Both the position numbers and the translations under genes were made by a program. A stretch of 64,000 bases of DNA, taken from Adineta vaga. Lineage: Eukaryota; Rotifera. How positions within the stretch are numbered: position 1 is the stretch's first letter; every line of letters starts with the position of its first letter. Shown here piece by piece: positions 34,798 through 47,000 of this stretch. The notes beneath the pieces were generated by a model. That model did not search any database. It was not told the origin of the DNA and worked only from the letters and a program-made list of their open reading frames with translations. The DNA is taken from the NCBI GenBank assembly GCA_021613535.1, contig CP075494.1:5704001-5768000 (forward strand), in the 5' to 3' direction.

Positions 34798-35953
34798 ATT
34801 ATACAATAGAAGAAAAAAAATGTTTTTGTTATTTGTTATTCAATGGTACACATGTGTTGCTCGGAGTAGTTGATTGAATTAGACGACAGTTGGATTGATC
34901 TAGAGTATTACAGGTGGAGAACAGAAGAAAATGTCACATGTTTTATGTTAATGTTTCGTTAAATGTATTTAAAGCAAGGTAGAAGAAGAACAAGGTAATG
35001 TGACGAAAACATGAAATTTTTTTTTTTTTTCATCAATGCATTGAGATAAAATCAACAATATTATTTTCAACTTCGAGAGAAAAAGAAATAATTATCGTTT
35101 GAAGCTATGAGTTTTATTTATCATTTTCAATACTATACGAATCAGCAGGCATCTACTATTCGTTTTTCATCTGATATTATATATCAACTATTTTGTATTT
35201 AAATTTAGTAAATGAACATCAAATTATTAATAGTCTATAAACATGTACAAGTGTCGAGGGATGCATGTTGTGAGGAAAACATCTGCTTATATATTTTGTA
35301 TATTCTATTTTGGTTGTGAATCGAACTAAATAACTTCGAATTTTGATAGTCATAAAACTGTCATTATACAAAGCAGATGACATGATTGTTCTATCTATTC
35401 TAAAAAGTACATAAATCTGAAAATTGTATAATGAAGACGTGATTTATTAGTTAACTTAGTATGTTAAAAACATAGAGAAAAGTACAATTCATTGCAATTA
35501 TTCATTTGAAAATGTTATATATCCCACTGGCACAGTTGGATTGTAATATTTGATTATCTATAGCATGAGGTTTATATAGATCTTTCAATGGTTCATAGAT
35601 TCGAACAATTTTGGCTATACATATATCTCATATACTTATGTAATATTGTAAAGGAGAGATATAAAATCTTCTTGATTAATTTTGTTGTCAACTAGATAGA
35701 ATTTTGATAATTAGATGAGTACCTATAAACTCTTAAGGATTCAAAGATGTGACGTCACTGTAAATATATTTAAGATGGTAAAAGCTAAGTGTGCCGTTTA
35801 TTTCCGTCAGAAGTATAATTGATAAAATATCGGACGTCATGTCTTCGTTATAGTCCGGAACTAAGTAAATAAATATCTCATTAAACATTATCCAGATCTC
35901 AGTACTGCACTTTCATATAATTCTTTATATTTCTAAAACTGTCTGCGACATTT
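34798..35953. other. Intergenic region between divergent genes
   Basis: About 1.15 kb with no convincing coding sequence, between FEM1 (minus) and a GPCR (plus). It is AT-rich with a poly-T run near 35020. No RNA gene was recognised. Confidence 0.45.
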
Positions 35954-36928
35954 ATGGCCGATTCAGCAAACTCAACTGTTGTTATTAATCTTAATAACTT
36001 TGCATTTCAAATGAATCGATATATGTCGATATTTATTATACTCTTCGGTTCAATTGGTAATACTTTAAATCTATTTATTTTCAATCGTCCAAAACATCGA
36101 ACAAATCCATGTGCAGTCTATTTCTTTTATGCTTCTGTTGCTGGTCTTATTGCTTTATTTTCTGGTTTATTAAGTCGAATATTTGCAGGTTTTCAACGAG
36201 ATTTATCAGCAACAACCGAGGGTCTTTGTCAATCACGAGCATTTATTGTTTGGGTGTCGACTACGACTGCATCTTGGTTTTTAACTTATGCAACTGTAGA
36301 TCGATATTGTATCAGTTGTCGAGAAGTAAATCGTCGAAATTTAAGTAATCTTCGATTTGCTCATCATTCAATGACGCTAACTATTCTTGGTGTATCTTTA
36401 GTATTCGCAGAAACATTCTATTGTTATGTTCCGAATCTCAAAAATTCTCCTTTGACATGTTATGGTCGAAATATGGCATGTCGACTCTATAATGAAATTT
36501 CTTCAGCTTTATTTTTTGTTTTTATTCCATCAACAATTATGTTAATATTTGGATATGGAACAGTACAAAATGTAAGAAAATTACTTCTATCAATTGCACC
36601 AACAGCAAGTACAGAAGGAACTGCAAGAACAATTAAGAAAACAGATCGACAATTGATTCAAATGTTGATTATTCAGATTATCCTATCAACGATATTCAAT
36701 ATTCCATTAGCTGTTCATCGACTTTATTTAACATCAACATTGACCGTTCTGAAAAGTCCATTGAGAACGACCATTGAAAATCTTTGTTTTCAAGCATTTT
36801 ATCTTCTTAGTTTTATGACATTTGGAATGCCTTTTTATATTTATACATTAACAGGAACTGTGTTTAAAAGTGAATGTAGAACTTTATTTCAATTTATTTA
36901 TCGGAAAATAAAATTGTTCGCATTATAA
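35954..36928 (+). CDS. Rhodopsin-like orphan GPCR (3), intronless
   Basis: A single-exon receptor of 324 residues. TM1 has IILFGSIGNTLNLFIF with the conserved Asn. TM3 ends WFLTYATVDRYCISCR, a true DRY. TM5 (FVFIPSTIMLIFGYGTV), TM6 (LIIQIILSTIFNIPL) and TM7 (FMTFGMPFYIYTL, a PFYIY in place of NPxxY) are clear. An N-linked site is near the start. The short KTDRQLIQMLI before TM6 is shared with the receptors at 12 kb (LDKQLTVMVL) and 19 kb (TDKQLTEMLL), so all three belong to one family. The ligand is unknown; short peptides are likely from the family's resemblance to FMRFamide receptors. Confidence 0.82.
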   Translation: MADSANSTVVINLNNFAFQMNRYMSIFIILFGSIGNTLNLFIFNRPKHRTNPCAVYFFYASVAGLIALFSGLLSRIFAGFQRDLSATTEGLCQSRAFIVWVSTTTASWFLTYATVDRYCISCREVNRRNLSNLRFAHHSMTLTILGVSLVFAETFYCYVPNLKNSPLTCYGRNMACRLYNEISSALFFVFIPSTIMLIFGYGTVQNVRKLLLSIAPTASTEGTARTIKKTDRQLIQMLIIQIILSTIFNIPLAVHRLYLTSTLTVLKSPLRTTIENLCFQAFYLLSFMTFGMPFYIYTLTGTVFKSECRTLFQFIYRKIKLFAL

Positions 36929-36996
36929 AACGTAAACAAATATCTCTAAAAAATGATTCATTTGTATCACATGTAACAAGAATTAAACATACAGTA

Positions 36997-39900
36997 TTAA
37001 TCACACCTTTTGTGTAAGAGAAAAATCACCCATTTCTTCACGTAGTCTTCGTTTAGTGATGGACATTCCAAGGAAGATATATTTTCAGAAAACTTGTCAC
37101 TCGATACTCTTTTGTTTTCTCGAAATACGCTTTCAAATAACAATTCTTTCAACAAATCACCAGCAATACTTTCCTTCTTGAGTTTCTTCTTCCAATTATC
37201 ATCTGATACACCTTCGACAGTAATACTGCATGCTTTCAAACCACTGATTATATCTTCGAACTTTATCTCATCATCTGAATTGATCACATGATAAATATTT
37301 CCATATGTATTCTTTTCACCATTACTCAAATATACAATACTTTTCGCTGTAAAATCCACCGGTAATCCATTCACTCGACCACCTTCCAATCTCGTCGGAT
37401 AACATTTCATCTTCATCATTTCACTCAATAACATTGTATAAACATCATCCACATTACATGCACCACTTCGACTATCACTACAAATCAATCCAAGTCGATA
37501 TATCACCACTCGAACACCACATGCACTTGCTCGACTCATCAACTTCTCGGCTACCCATTTACTTTGTGCATAACCACCTACCAGATCATCGACATTCGTC
37601 TCATCAATCGATCTCTCTTTCTCCACTCTACCACGACCAAGAACACTGATCGTCGACACATATTGAATCGGAATACAAGAATGTGAATGATGAGTGGCGA
37701 ATCGAATGATCTCTCGAGTACCATGCACATTCGATCCATACAACTGATGATATGGAAGAATGAAGTTGACATTTGCACCACAATGATAGATCACATCAAC
37801 TTCACTTGCCAGTTTATCATATGTCTCGTCATTTGCTAGTCCAAAATGATGCTTCGACAGATCACCTCGTAGTGGGATGACACGCTGTTCATATTCATCA
37901 TTCCAGATCTGGTAAAACAGCATATTCTTTCGAATTCGATCAAATGCATCCTTTTCATTCTCACATCGAACAAGACAAACAAACTGACATGTCGATGGAT
38001 GCACTGTCAATAGTTCAGCTAACAGGAATGCACCAACAAATCCTGTTGTTCCAGTAATGAATATCATCGATGGATGCAATGCTGTGTTCTTGTGATCAGT
38101 GACAATGATATCGAGATCAGTATTGGCATCTTTCAACAGTTGTGTACCGATGGATCGTGACCATGAAGAGAGATGAGAAGGATGTTGAATGAGAGATGTG
38201 AGCTGTTGTAGATCGACTTGCGGATCGAAGAGAATGTCCATTGGAATCGACACGCCAAGATCATGTTCGATCATTCGAGAAAGACGAGTCGCTGACAATG
38301 AATCGGTGCCCGTCGTGAGGATGCTATGGTGTTGTTCGTCAGAGGAAGTGATCTCGTGTCCTGTGACTGTTTCGATGAGCGTTTTGAGTTGTTGTTCGAG
38401 TGAGTTATTGGATGTGTTGGCTCGTAGTTGGTGTGCGTAATGTGCAGCTATTTTATGTCGACAATGTTTCAACGATGATGTCAACAAACCATTTTCAGGC
38501 GTAAACGGATGAAAATCGATGATGATGTGAGATGGAATCTCATGTTTTCGAAGTGCTTCTTGTTCTGCAATGGATCGAAGATCTTGTTGAATAGCTTGAG
38601 AGAAGAGTGGGTGGGGGTTGTTGGTATCGAATGATGTGAGGTGATGCTGAAGAGCATATGCTTGTGCATACTGTTGATTTGGAACGATGACAGCAGAGAC
38701 ACAATCAGACAATAGATCACCATGGATATAGATTTGATCGATGAATGGACTCTGAATGTAGATGCTTTGAAGATATTCAGGTGAAACAAATTGACCTTGT
38801 GCTAGTTTGAAGAAGTTCTTTTTTCGATCAATAACATGAATATCGCCTTGAGCAGTTCGGGTAGTACGTAGTTCGACAATATCACCAGTTCGAAAGAATC
38901 CATCATCAGTAATAGCAGCATTAGTTTCATCTGGATTGTTGATATATCCTGAGAACATCTGTGGTGTTTTGATGAGAAGTTCTCCTCGTGAGTAAGGTTT
39001 ATCATCAGGTGTGTAGCCCATTTCGGGAACAGATTCGAGCCGATATTGAAGTGTATTTTCAGGAAAATTATCAAATGCTACACTACCACATTCAGTAATA
39101 CCATACGACTCATGAACTAAACAATGTGTGAAACAACGTTTCATAAAATCGAGTACTACTGGACTAACCATAGCACCACCAATAGCGATCGAGCCACACC
39201 GATTAGGAATAAGTTTCGAAAATTCTTGAAGAAGACGTTTCTCTTCATCGGCAAGTTTTTCAGGAGGAGAATTAGCAGTGACAAGTGCAAGTGCGGCTCG
39301 AAATTCTGTGTAGATTTTATTCCAAATACTTGGTGGTCCGCCAAAGTAGGTAGGTCTAACTAGTGCGAGTTCTTCCATGAGTCGTGATGGATCTCCTGTG
39401 GAGAATCCTGTTCGACCTCCACATAAAAAGGTGGTGATAATGGCATCACGATCTGCTGCCCATGCTAACGGTCGATATGATAATGTCACACGTTCAAGTG
39501 ACGAAGGTAAACACCATCGTGGAAATGTTGCTCGAAAAGCACTTTCCGAAATGATGGCACCTTTCGGAAAACCAGAACTCCCACTTGTGTATATAATAGT
39601 GAGATAATCATCAGGTCCGTTTTCCCGATATTCATATGTATTTATTGCTCCATTCGTTTCCACATCACGCATATAGTGAAGAAAATCAGTGTTGTTTGAT
39701 GTCGAAACTGAAGAAAAAATTTCAGTTATTTCACATATCAAATGATATAATGTAGCTGTTTAATTGTGTACTCACTCAACACTTCATCTGAAATTGGATC
39801 CATACATACAATATGTCGAAGTGATGAACACTGTGGCTGAACAGCAATAAATCTTGTCAACATGTCTTTATCGCATACTATCACAGATATTTTTGTATTA

Positions 39901-40436
39901 TTGATGACATATGCTATTTCACGATCAGTAAACAATGTGTAGATAGGAACACTGATAATACTTTGAAAGATGCATGCAAAATCAGTAATCACCCATTCAG
40001 GTCGATTTCCAGCACAGATTCCAAGATAATCTCGAGGATTGATTAGTTGTCTCAAACCATGTCCAAAATGTTTTGCTCGATCACCGATTGTTTTGAAAGT
40101 GAACCATGAATAAGAATCTTTGTAGATGGAAGGATTACTTTGATCTTGATCTCGTATTCCCATACAATGACGATCCCAATACATAGCTATTGCTGCTCGA
40201 AGTCCAGTAGCCATATCTATTTTCATACATTCTTTCATTTCTTCTCGTCCGTATGCCAATTCAGGAACCATTCGATGTGGATGCCGAGGATTGTCTGTTG
40301 TCATACATTGCTGACAATAATCATAATTACGGCAAACAGTACAATTGTAACGAGTTTCACCATGATTTATCTGACGTTGGCATGCGTCACAATACCAATA
40401 ACTTGGTTTCACCGAAGTAGTTTTATCATCATCCAT
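36997..40436 (-). CDS. ZZ-finger carboxylic acid reductase (A-carrier-reductase), copy A
   Basis: Exons 39776-40436 and 36997-39707 give 1123 residues. The order is ZZ zinc finger (about 12-60: YWYCDACQ, CTVCRNYDYCQQC, HPHRM), an adenylation domain (IYTSGSSGFPKGAI, YGITECG, FFRTGDIVEL, IDRKKNFFKLAQGQFVSPE), a carrier domain with its phosphopantetheine Ser in TGTDSLSATRL, and a thioester reductase (FITGTTGFVGAFLLAELL; YAQSKW as YxxxK). This is the layout of bacterial carboxylic acid reductases, which turn acids into aldehydes with ATP and NADPH. LALVRPT, GYTPDDKPYSRGELLIKT and QIYIHGD agree with those enzymes. The ZZ finger is not part of any CAR known to me. The enzyme would need a phosphopantetheinyl transferase. 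A near-identical second copy lies at 44-47.4 kb. Confidence 0.88.
37286..38829. repeat. Conversion block 1, copy A (partner 44334-45877)
   Basis: This 1.54 kb segment aligns without gaps to 44334-45877 (offset 7048). By eye only two mismatches were seen (near 38641 and 38755). It spans the end of the adenylation domain, the carrier domain and nearly all of the reductase. Flanks on both sides diverge abruptly. Confidence 0.75.
38877..39050. repeat. Conversion block 2, copy A (partner 45925-46098)
   Basis: A 174 bp segment identical by eye to 45925-46098, at the same 7048 offset. It covers the GYTPDDKPYSRGELL to FFRTGDIVEL part. It is separated from block 1 by about 47 bp of strongly different sequence. 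Confidence 0.7.
39796..40177. repeat. Conversion block 3, copy A (partner 46816-47197)
   Basis: A 382 bp segment identical by eye to 46816-47197 (offset 7020). It covers the N-terminal part of the adenylation domain. The ZZ finger just beyond it is diverged. Confidence 0.7.
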
Positions 40437-41239
40437 ATAGAAAAAAGAAAAGAATTGTCGTCATATTTAAATCATACATCTAAATACTTGTTTTTTTATC
40501 TTGTTGACGTGGCCAATACCATACTGAATAGTTGTTTAACTGTAGTGCAAGAGAAATGATTCAACGACGATTTCTCGTTCTATGCAATTGCTTTGCAATG
40601 TTTTTGCGATAAAAACAGTACGACAGACATGTTTTTTTCTCTTTCATTCTTCAACGTTCATGAGTCATAGCTGCGCCTATTATGAATCAGCATTATTTAG
40701 ATGGCTTGATATTTTATCTAAAATCTTGCATTGTCACTTGATTATAGGGAATCACTAATTGGTGATATTTACTAGCATTTAAGAAACTTTTCCTTAAATA
40801 AATTAATTACTGATAAAATATATTCTAAATTCATCTAGCAACACTCCCAAAGATGCATATCTTTCCAATGTTACAATATTTTTCTTTTGATAATTTATTA
40901 AAAAATATCTTTTCATTATCTATAATCTATCATGTCTTAGAATTAGATGTATCAAGACAGTTATAACTTTTGGAATAGTTTTCGCCAAGTGACAAGTCGA
41001 TAGTATTTACAGCATTCTTCTCGACATTGCTAGTCTGTGACTTACTCTCGAGATATGTATTTATCTCATGGATTTCATTATACACGTTGATGATGAAAGA
41101 GAAGGAAAGAGAAAATACAATGTAAAAAACATACAATATGCATGTACGTAGTAGGAGTAAGAGAAAGGGTTTATCTACTTGTTCCTTATTTAGAAAAGAG
41201 ACAAAAAGCACACTATTTCTGTATTTAGATACCATTCGT
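40437..41239. other. Upstream region of reductase copy A
   Basis: About 0.8 kb of AT-rich sequence with no supported gene. A 105-codon frame on the minus strand (40930-41247) shows no family signal and was not called. Confidence 0.4.
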
Positions 41240-41335
41240 ATGTCCAACTCGCTAGGGTCTTATAATGATAAAAAAGATGGGTTGAAAGGAAGTAAAATGA
41301 AACAACATCATTACTTCGAAAAGTATAATACATAG
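41240..41335 (+). CDS. 31-residue mini-paralogue of the gene at 43581
   Basis: ATG at 41240 opens a 31-codon frame containing YNDKKDG near the start and LKGSKMKQHHYFEKYN at the end. These match the two ends of the 86-residue protein at 43581 (YNDKRDT; PKGSKLKQHHYFEHYN), while the middle is missing. Nucleotide agreement is also strong over the last 45 bases. It is either a shrunken active paralogue or the relic of one. The frame continues upstream but without any match. Confidence 0.4.
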   Translation: MSNSLGSYNDKKDGLKGSKMKQHHYFEKYNT

Positions 41336-42600
41336 TGGAGATGAACGTCAGCAACAAATTTGAAAGTATACTACTAACATTCTCGTATTATAGATTAATA
41401 TGATTAGCACCAAAAATCCGACCAATATTATTAACTCTTACATATCCATTCTGAACTCTACCATCTATACATAGAAAAAAATAGAAATTATTCAAGAAAA
41501 TTTGTAATAGTAGTATCGTAGCATACTGGGTAATAAAACAACAATTAATTGACGAGCATAGAACATGTAATTTTATAAACAGAAAATTACGATACAAACC
41601 AATACTAACGTATTTTTTCGATCGATACTCTTTGGAACCCAAGGAAGCAACAAGTTTGATAAATTAATTACAATCACTGTTACCACCATTGACATATCTT
41701 ATTTATAAGAAAAAGAAGGAATATGTTTAAATGAACTACTAAATCGATATTCTGACTCGCCAGTACGAAGACGTCCACTACATTCCGTATTTAGTGAATT
41801 GCCGTGAGTTTTGGAAATTCAAGCAAAAGTAACATCACTACAACTTTTTATTCATGATCCGAATTAGTTGAAAAGTCTAGAGAGAGAGAGAGAGACCAGA
41901 GTCTAATTAATCTAATCTATATCTACAAACAAACCTTTTTCAAAAGCAATCCAATAATATATCAATTTAAAGCTTCCAACTGTTACAGAATAGTGAAGAA
42001 AGATAAGTATAATAGATACCAATATGAAATATTGCATGCTATTCGATCTATGCATTTCTTTTCACGAAAATTATCTATATAGACAACCCAATTGTAAATA
42101 GAACCTAAGGAAACAAAAAGTTATTCCATCCCATAAGATTTTCAAATGTGTATATGATATATGTGAATAAAATCATAACAGAATTGCATACCCAATCAAA
42201 ACGATTTATTTTTATTCAAACAAGAAAAGTATTAACAATAGAATTGATTTAAGGTATAGGCAAAAATTCAAAAACAGACTTTTTTTGCATCATTGGATAA
42301 TTTTAATAATAAAAATATGATGGAAATTAGGATCTCTTTATACTATGTTAATCAATGAAAAAAGTAAATTTTGTTGTGATAGGGACTGTGCTTGTTATTT
42401 TATAAGTCATTGTTGTAATTCTATCATGGTGAAGTTATCAGCACATACTCAAATATTGTGATTACGCACACTCTCAGTTGATGTTGACTCAAGTTAATCA
42501 AAAATTAAATCAAATCAACAGAACAGAAAAGGTAGCAGCAATTTCATGCTTATATATATGTGTAGTGTGAATACAACGTGCTATTTTTCCACCTATTATT
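41336..42600. other. Intergenic region, no gene seen
   Basis: About 1.3 kb of AT-rich sequence with a short (GA)n run at 41880-41895. No supported coding sequence, RNA gene or transposon was recognised. Confidence 0.4.
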
Positions 42601-42608
42601 TTTTCTAG

Positions 42609-43346
42609 TCTGTTCAAGGACAATGTCTTCAATTATTTCGATTATTTGTTCGAACAATTGTATATTAGAAAATGAATCTTTGGAAAATGCTGTTCGTTTG
42701 AAAGATTGTACAACGATTAATAATACAGCAAATAATTCAGAATGTATTGTTTAATTTGAAATGAATTTAGTTTCAAAACGTCTAAATAATAATTTAACTT
42801 CAAAGATATTTACTGATAATTTTTCTACTGGAGAGTTACTAGTTATTATTCATTTTGATCTTGGCATTTCAAACTCTTCTTATATTGAAGTAACTTATAA
42901 ATGTCGTTCGAACAATTTGTATGATCAAGCATTTGCACGTGAAACCTTGACAAATTTACGTAGTAACATTGAAATCGATCAATTACGTGAAAAACTAGCT
43001 TCATCCTTGTATAATCCGACTACAGCAACAGTACCAGATATAATACGATGTGGCTCGCATTAGTAACCTTAGTGCAGCAACAATAAGCTGGAGACAAACA
43101 TACCGACCATCACAGTATGTTACGCAAAAATTAGATTATACATGCAACAATGATTATTGTACGGCAGCTGAAATAGTTACGAACATCACTGATATTTTAC
43201 ATAATGAATATGTTTTACCATTGAATATTTCAACGCAAAAATTGCCACCACCACCAATAACAACGCCATCGTCTGAAGGTATTACCATCATTCATCGTAT
43301 TTTGTATTTTATTTTGTCATTATGTTTCTCTATTTTAATTCTATAA
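42609..43346 (+). pseudogene. Broken gene for a secreted, possibly GPI-anchored protein
   Basis: A Cys- and Asn-rich coding stretch begins after an acceptor-like TTTTTTCTAG at 42600-42609. It reads through an in-frame TAA at 42752-42754, goes on with VSKRLNNNLTSKIFTDNF and YIEVTYKCRSNNLYD, then must shift frame near 43045-43055. It resumes as ARISNLSAATISWRQTY and DYTCNNDYCTAAEIV. It ends with a Pro/Thr stretch and a hydrophobic C-terminus (YFILSLCFSILIL), typical of a GPI-anchor signal. No short intron can remove either break. An N-terminal signal exon may lie upstream. Family unknown. The breaks suggest a decaying gene, though sequencing error is possible. Confidence 0.45.
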
Positions 43347-43580
43347 ATATAATAAACTAGTCCTTCTTCTTTTTCATATTGCATGACTTATCTTATCAAG
43401 TCAAATATTGACTATAAATAAAACGAGAAAAAAAGCCAGCAAGAACGTAGTTGATATGTACTAATCACGTCTTTTGTTTATTACCATTTTGGATTATTCA
43501 TTGCAAGAAAGGAAAAAAACCATATCAACTTTATATATAAATATCTCTGAAAGACAATCGAATTTCTCATTGTAAACACC

Positions 43581-43913
43581 ATGACATCGTCAACCTACAA
43601 TGATAAAAGAGATACTAATAGTGAATATCAAAATGAAGCATTTCAAAAAGCAAAATTTGCTAACGGAATACCAAAAGCAAAAGATCCGACTAATACAGGT
43701 CAACCCGAGAAAATCAAAGATACAAGCAATCCTGGTAAATATTTGTATCAATATGAATTTATTAACGATTATGGTGAAGAAATATCCATAAGATAGGATA
43801 ATGCAGTCAACTACAATGATTCAAATCCTAATCAAAAACCGCATTACAATGCTGGACCGAAAGGAAGTAAATTGAAACAACATCATTATTTTGAACATTA
43901 TAATAAAATTTAG
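43581..43913 (+). CDS. Small polar protein (KGSK-KQHHYFE family)
   Basis: Exons 43581-43734 and 43807-43913 join to 86 residues. The intron acceptor is TAATGCAG; the nearer GATAG would put a stop in frame. The protein is hydrophilic: MTSSTYNDKRDTNSEYQNE, a middle rich in Lys, Pro, Asn and Thr, and an end KGSKLKQHHYFEHYNKI. It has no signal peptide or hydrophobic segment and is probably disordered. A 31-residue relative lies at 41240. No known family was recognised. It is convergent with reductase copy B, about 130 bp from its stop. Confidence 0.5.
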
Positions 43914-44044
43914 TAGATTAATCCTATGCAGAAACGCATAAGCAAAAAAAGAACTATAGCTGTCGTTTTTGTGTAGTCATTCGTCTTTTTTCAATAATGT
44001 TTTATTACGTAGAATATAAGCAAGTTTCTCTTCAAAATATACTA

Positions 44045-47000
44045 TCAAGAACAAATATTTGCTGATATAAAATGCAACCATTTCACTACATAGTGTTTGT
44101 CGAGTAATGAACATTTCAATGCAGATATACCGTTTTCATACATCTCATTTGACACCGTTCTTGACTCTTCGAATACCCCTTCGAATAAAAATTGCCGCAT
44201 CAGATTCACTGTACCATGCTTTTCATTCATCTTCATCTTCCATTTATCATCTGACACACCTTGCAATGCTATATCACACATTTTCATACCATCTATAACA
44301 TCATCAAATAATATTAAACTATTCTCCTTCAATACATGATAAATATTTCCATATGTATTCTTTTCACCATTACTCAAATATACAATACTTTTCGCTGTAA
44401 AATCCACCGGTAATCCATTCACTCGACCACCTTCCAATCTCGTCGGATAACATTTCATCTTCATCATTTCACTCAATAACATTGTATAAACATCATCCAC
44501 ATTACATGCACCACTTCGACTATCACTACAAATCAATCCAAGTCGATATATCACCACTCGAACACCACATGCACTTGCTCGACTCATCAACTTCTCGGCT
44601 ACCCATTTACTTTGTGCATAACCACCTACCAGATCATCGACATTCGTCTCATCAATCGATCTCTCTTTCTCCACTCTACCACGACCAAGAACACTGATCG
44701 TCGACACATATTGAATCGGAATACAAGAATGTGAATGATGAGTGGCGAATCGAATGATCTCTCGAGTACCATGCACATTCGATCCATACAACTGATGATA
44801 TGGAAGAATGAAGTTGACATTTGCACCACAATGATAGATCACATCAACTTCACTTGCCAGTTTATCATATGTCTCGTCATTTGCTAGTCCAAAATGATGC
44901 TTCGACAGATCACCTCGTAGTGGGATGACACGCTGTTCATATTCATCATTCCAGATCTGGTAAAACAGCATATTCTTTCGAATTCGATCAAATGCATCCT
45001 TTTCATTCTCACATCGAACAAGACAAACAAACTGACATGTCGATGGATGCACTGTCAATAGTTCAGCTAACAGGAATGCACCAACAAATCCTGTTGTTCC
45101 AGTAATGAATATCATCGATGGATGCAATGCTGTGTTCTTGTGATCAGTGACAATGATATCGAGATCAGTATTGGCATCTTTCAACAGTTGTGTACCGATG
45201 GATCGTGACCATGAAGAGAGATGAGAAGGATGTTGAATGAGAGATGTGAGCTGTTGTAGATCGACTTGCGGATCGAAGAGAATGTCCATTGGAATCGACA
45301 CGCCAAGATCATGTTCGATCATTCGAGAAAGACGAGTCGCTGACAATGAATCGGTGCCCGTCGTGAGGATGCTATGGTGTTGTTCGTCAGAGGAAGTGAT
45401 CTCGTGTCCTGTGACTGTTTCGATGAGCGTTTTGAGTTGTTGTTCGAGTGAGTTATTGGATGTGTTGGCTCGTAGTTGGTGTGCGTAATGTGCAGCTATT
45501 TTATGTCGACAATGTTTCAACGATGATGTCAACAAACCATTTTCAGGCGTAAACGGATGAAAATCGATGATGATGTGAGATGGAATCTCATGTTTTCGAA
45601 GTGCTTCTTGTTCTGCAATGGATCGAAGATCTTGTTGAATAGCTTGAGAGAAGAGTGGGTGGGGGTTGCTGGTATCGAATGATGTGAGGTGATGCTGAAG
45701 AGCATATGCTTGTGCATACTGTTGATTTGGAACGATGACAGCAGAGACACAATCAGACAATAGATCACCATGGATATAGATTTGATCGATGAATGGACTC
45801 TGAATATAGATGCTTTGAAGATATTCAGGTGAAACAAATTGACCTTGTGCTAGTTTGAAGAAGTTCTTTTTTCGATCGATGACACGAATATGAATTTCAT
45901 TTGTATCACTTACACTTAGTTCAACAATATCACCAGTTCGAAAGAATCCATCATCAGTAATAGCAGCATTAGTTTCATCTGGATTGTTGATATATCCTGA
46001 GAACATCTGTGGTGTTTTGATGAGAAGTTCTCCTCGTGAGTAAGGTTTATCATCAGGTGTGTAGCCCATTTCGGGAACAGATTCGAGCCGATATTGAACA
46101 GTATCATCGAGAATACAGTTGTAGGTTACACCTCCACATTCAGTGATGCCATACGACTCGTGAATTGAACAATGTGTGAAACAACGTTTCATAAAATCGA
46201 GTACTACTGGACTGATCGGAGCTCCACCGGTACTGATCAGTTTGCAGCGATTGGGCATAAGTTTCGAAAATTCTTGAAGAACACACTGTTCTTTATTGGT
46301 AAACGTTTCAGCAGAAGCATTCACTGTTAGAAATGATAAGGCAATTTGAAATTCACTATAAATCTTGTTCCAAAAAGCGGGAACAGCTAAGAAATCTGTT
46401 GGTCTAACTAGTACGAGTTCATCCATGAGTCGTGATAGATCTCCTGTTGCAAATGCAGTTCGACCACCGTTAAGCATCGTTAAGATGATAGCATCACGAT
46501 CAGCCGCCCAAGCTAACGGTCGATAAGAAAAGTGAATATAATCTGATGACGATGATGGACACCGACGTGGAAGTGATGCTCGAACAGCTTTCTGTGAGAC
46601 TATAGCTCCTTTTGGAAAGCCAGAACTTCCACTCGTATATAAAATAGTGAGACAATCCTCAGGTTCAGCAAGAACATAAGTATATTTATTTGTCATACCG
46701 TTTCTTTCAATTTGATCCATTGAATGGATAAAAATCTTGTTTTCCCTATCTGCTGAAACAATCATTATACACGTTTTTCTGTAATATATACTTACTAGTC
46801 TTTTGTTCGAGAACAGGATCCATACATACAATATGTCGAAGTGATGAACACTGTGGCTGAACAGCAATAAATCTTGTCAACATGTCTTTATCGCATACTA
46901 TCACAGATATTTTTGTATTATTGATGACATATGCTATTTCACGATCAGTAAACAATGTGTAGATAGGAACACTGATAATACTTTGAAAGATGCATGCAAA

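Noticed and set aside
37434-37649. Antisense frame inside the reductase copies, identical in both (also at 44482-44697)
   Set aside because: Its identity follows from the near-identical nucleotide block, not from conservation of the antisense protein; composition is a shadow of the reductase.
40930-41247. 105-codon minus-strand frame upstream of reductase copy A
   Set aside because: No recognisable domain, non-standard composition and overlap with the mini-paralogue on the other strand.
37286-45877. Retrotransposon or terminal repeat explanation for the duplicated blocks
   Set aside because: The blocks lie inside coding sequence, share no target-site duplication or terminal repeats, and no transposase or reverse transcriptase is present in the window.
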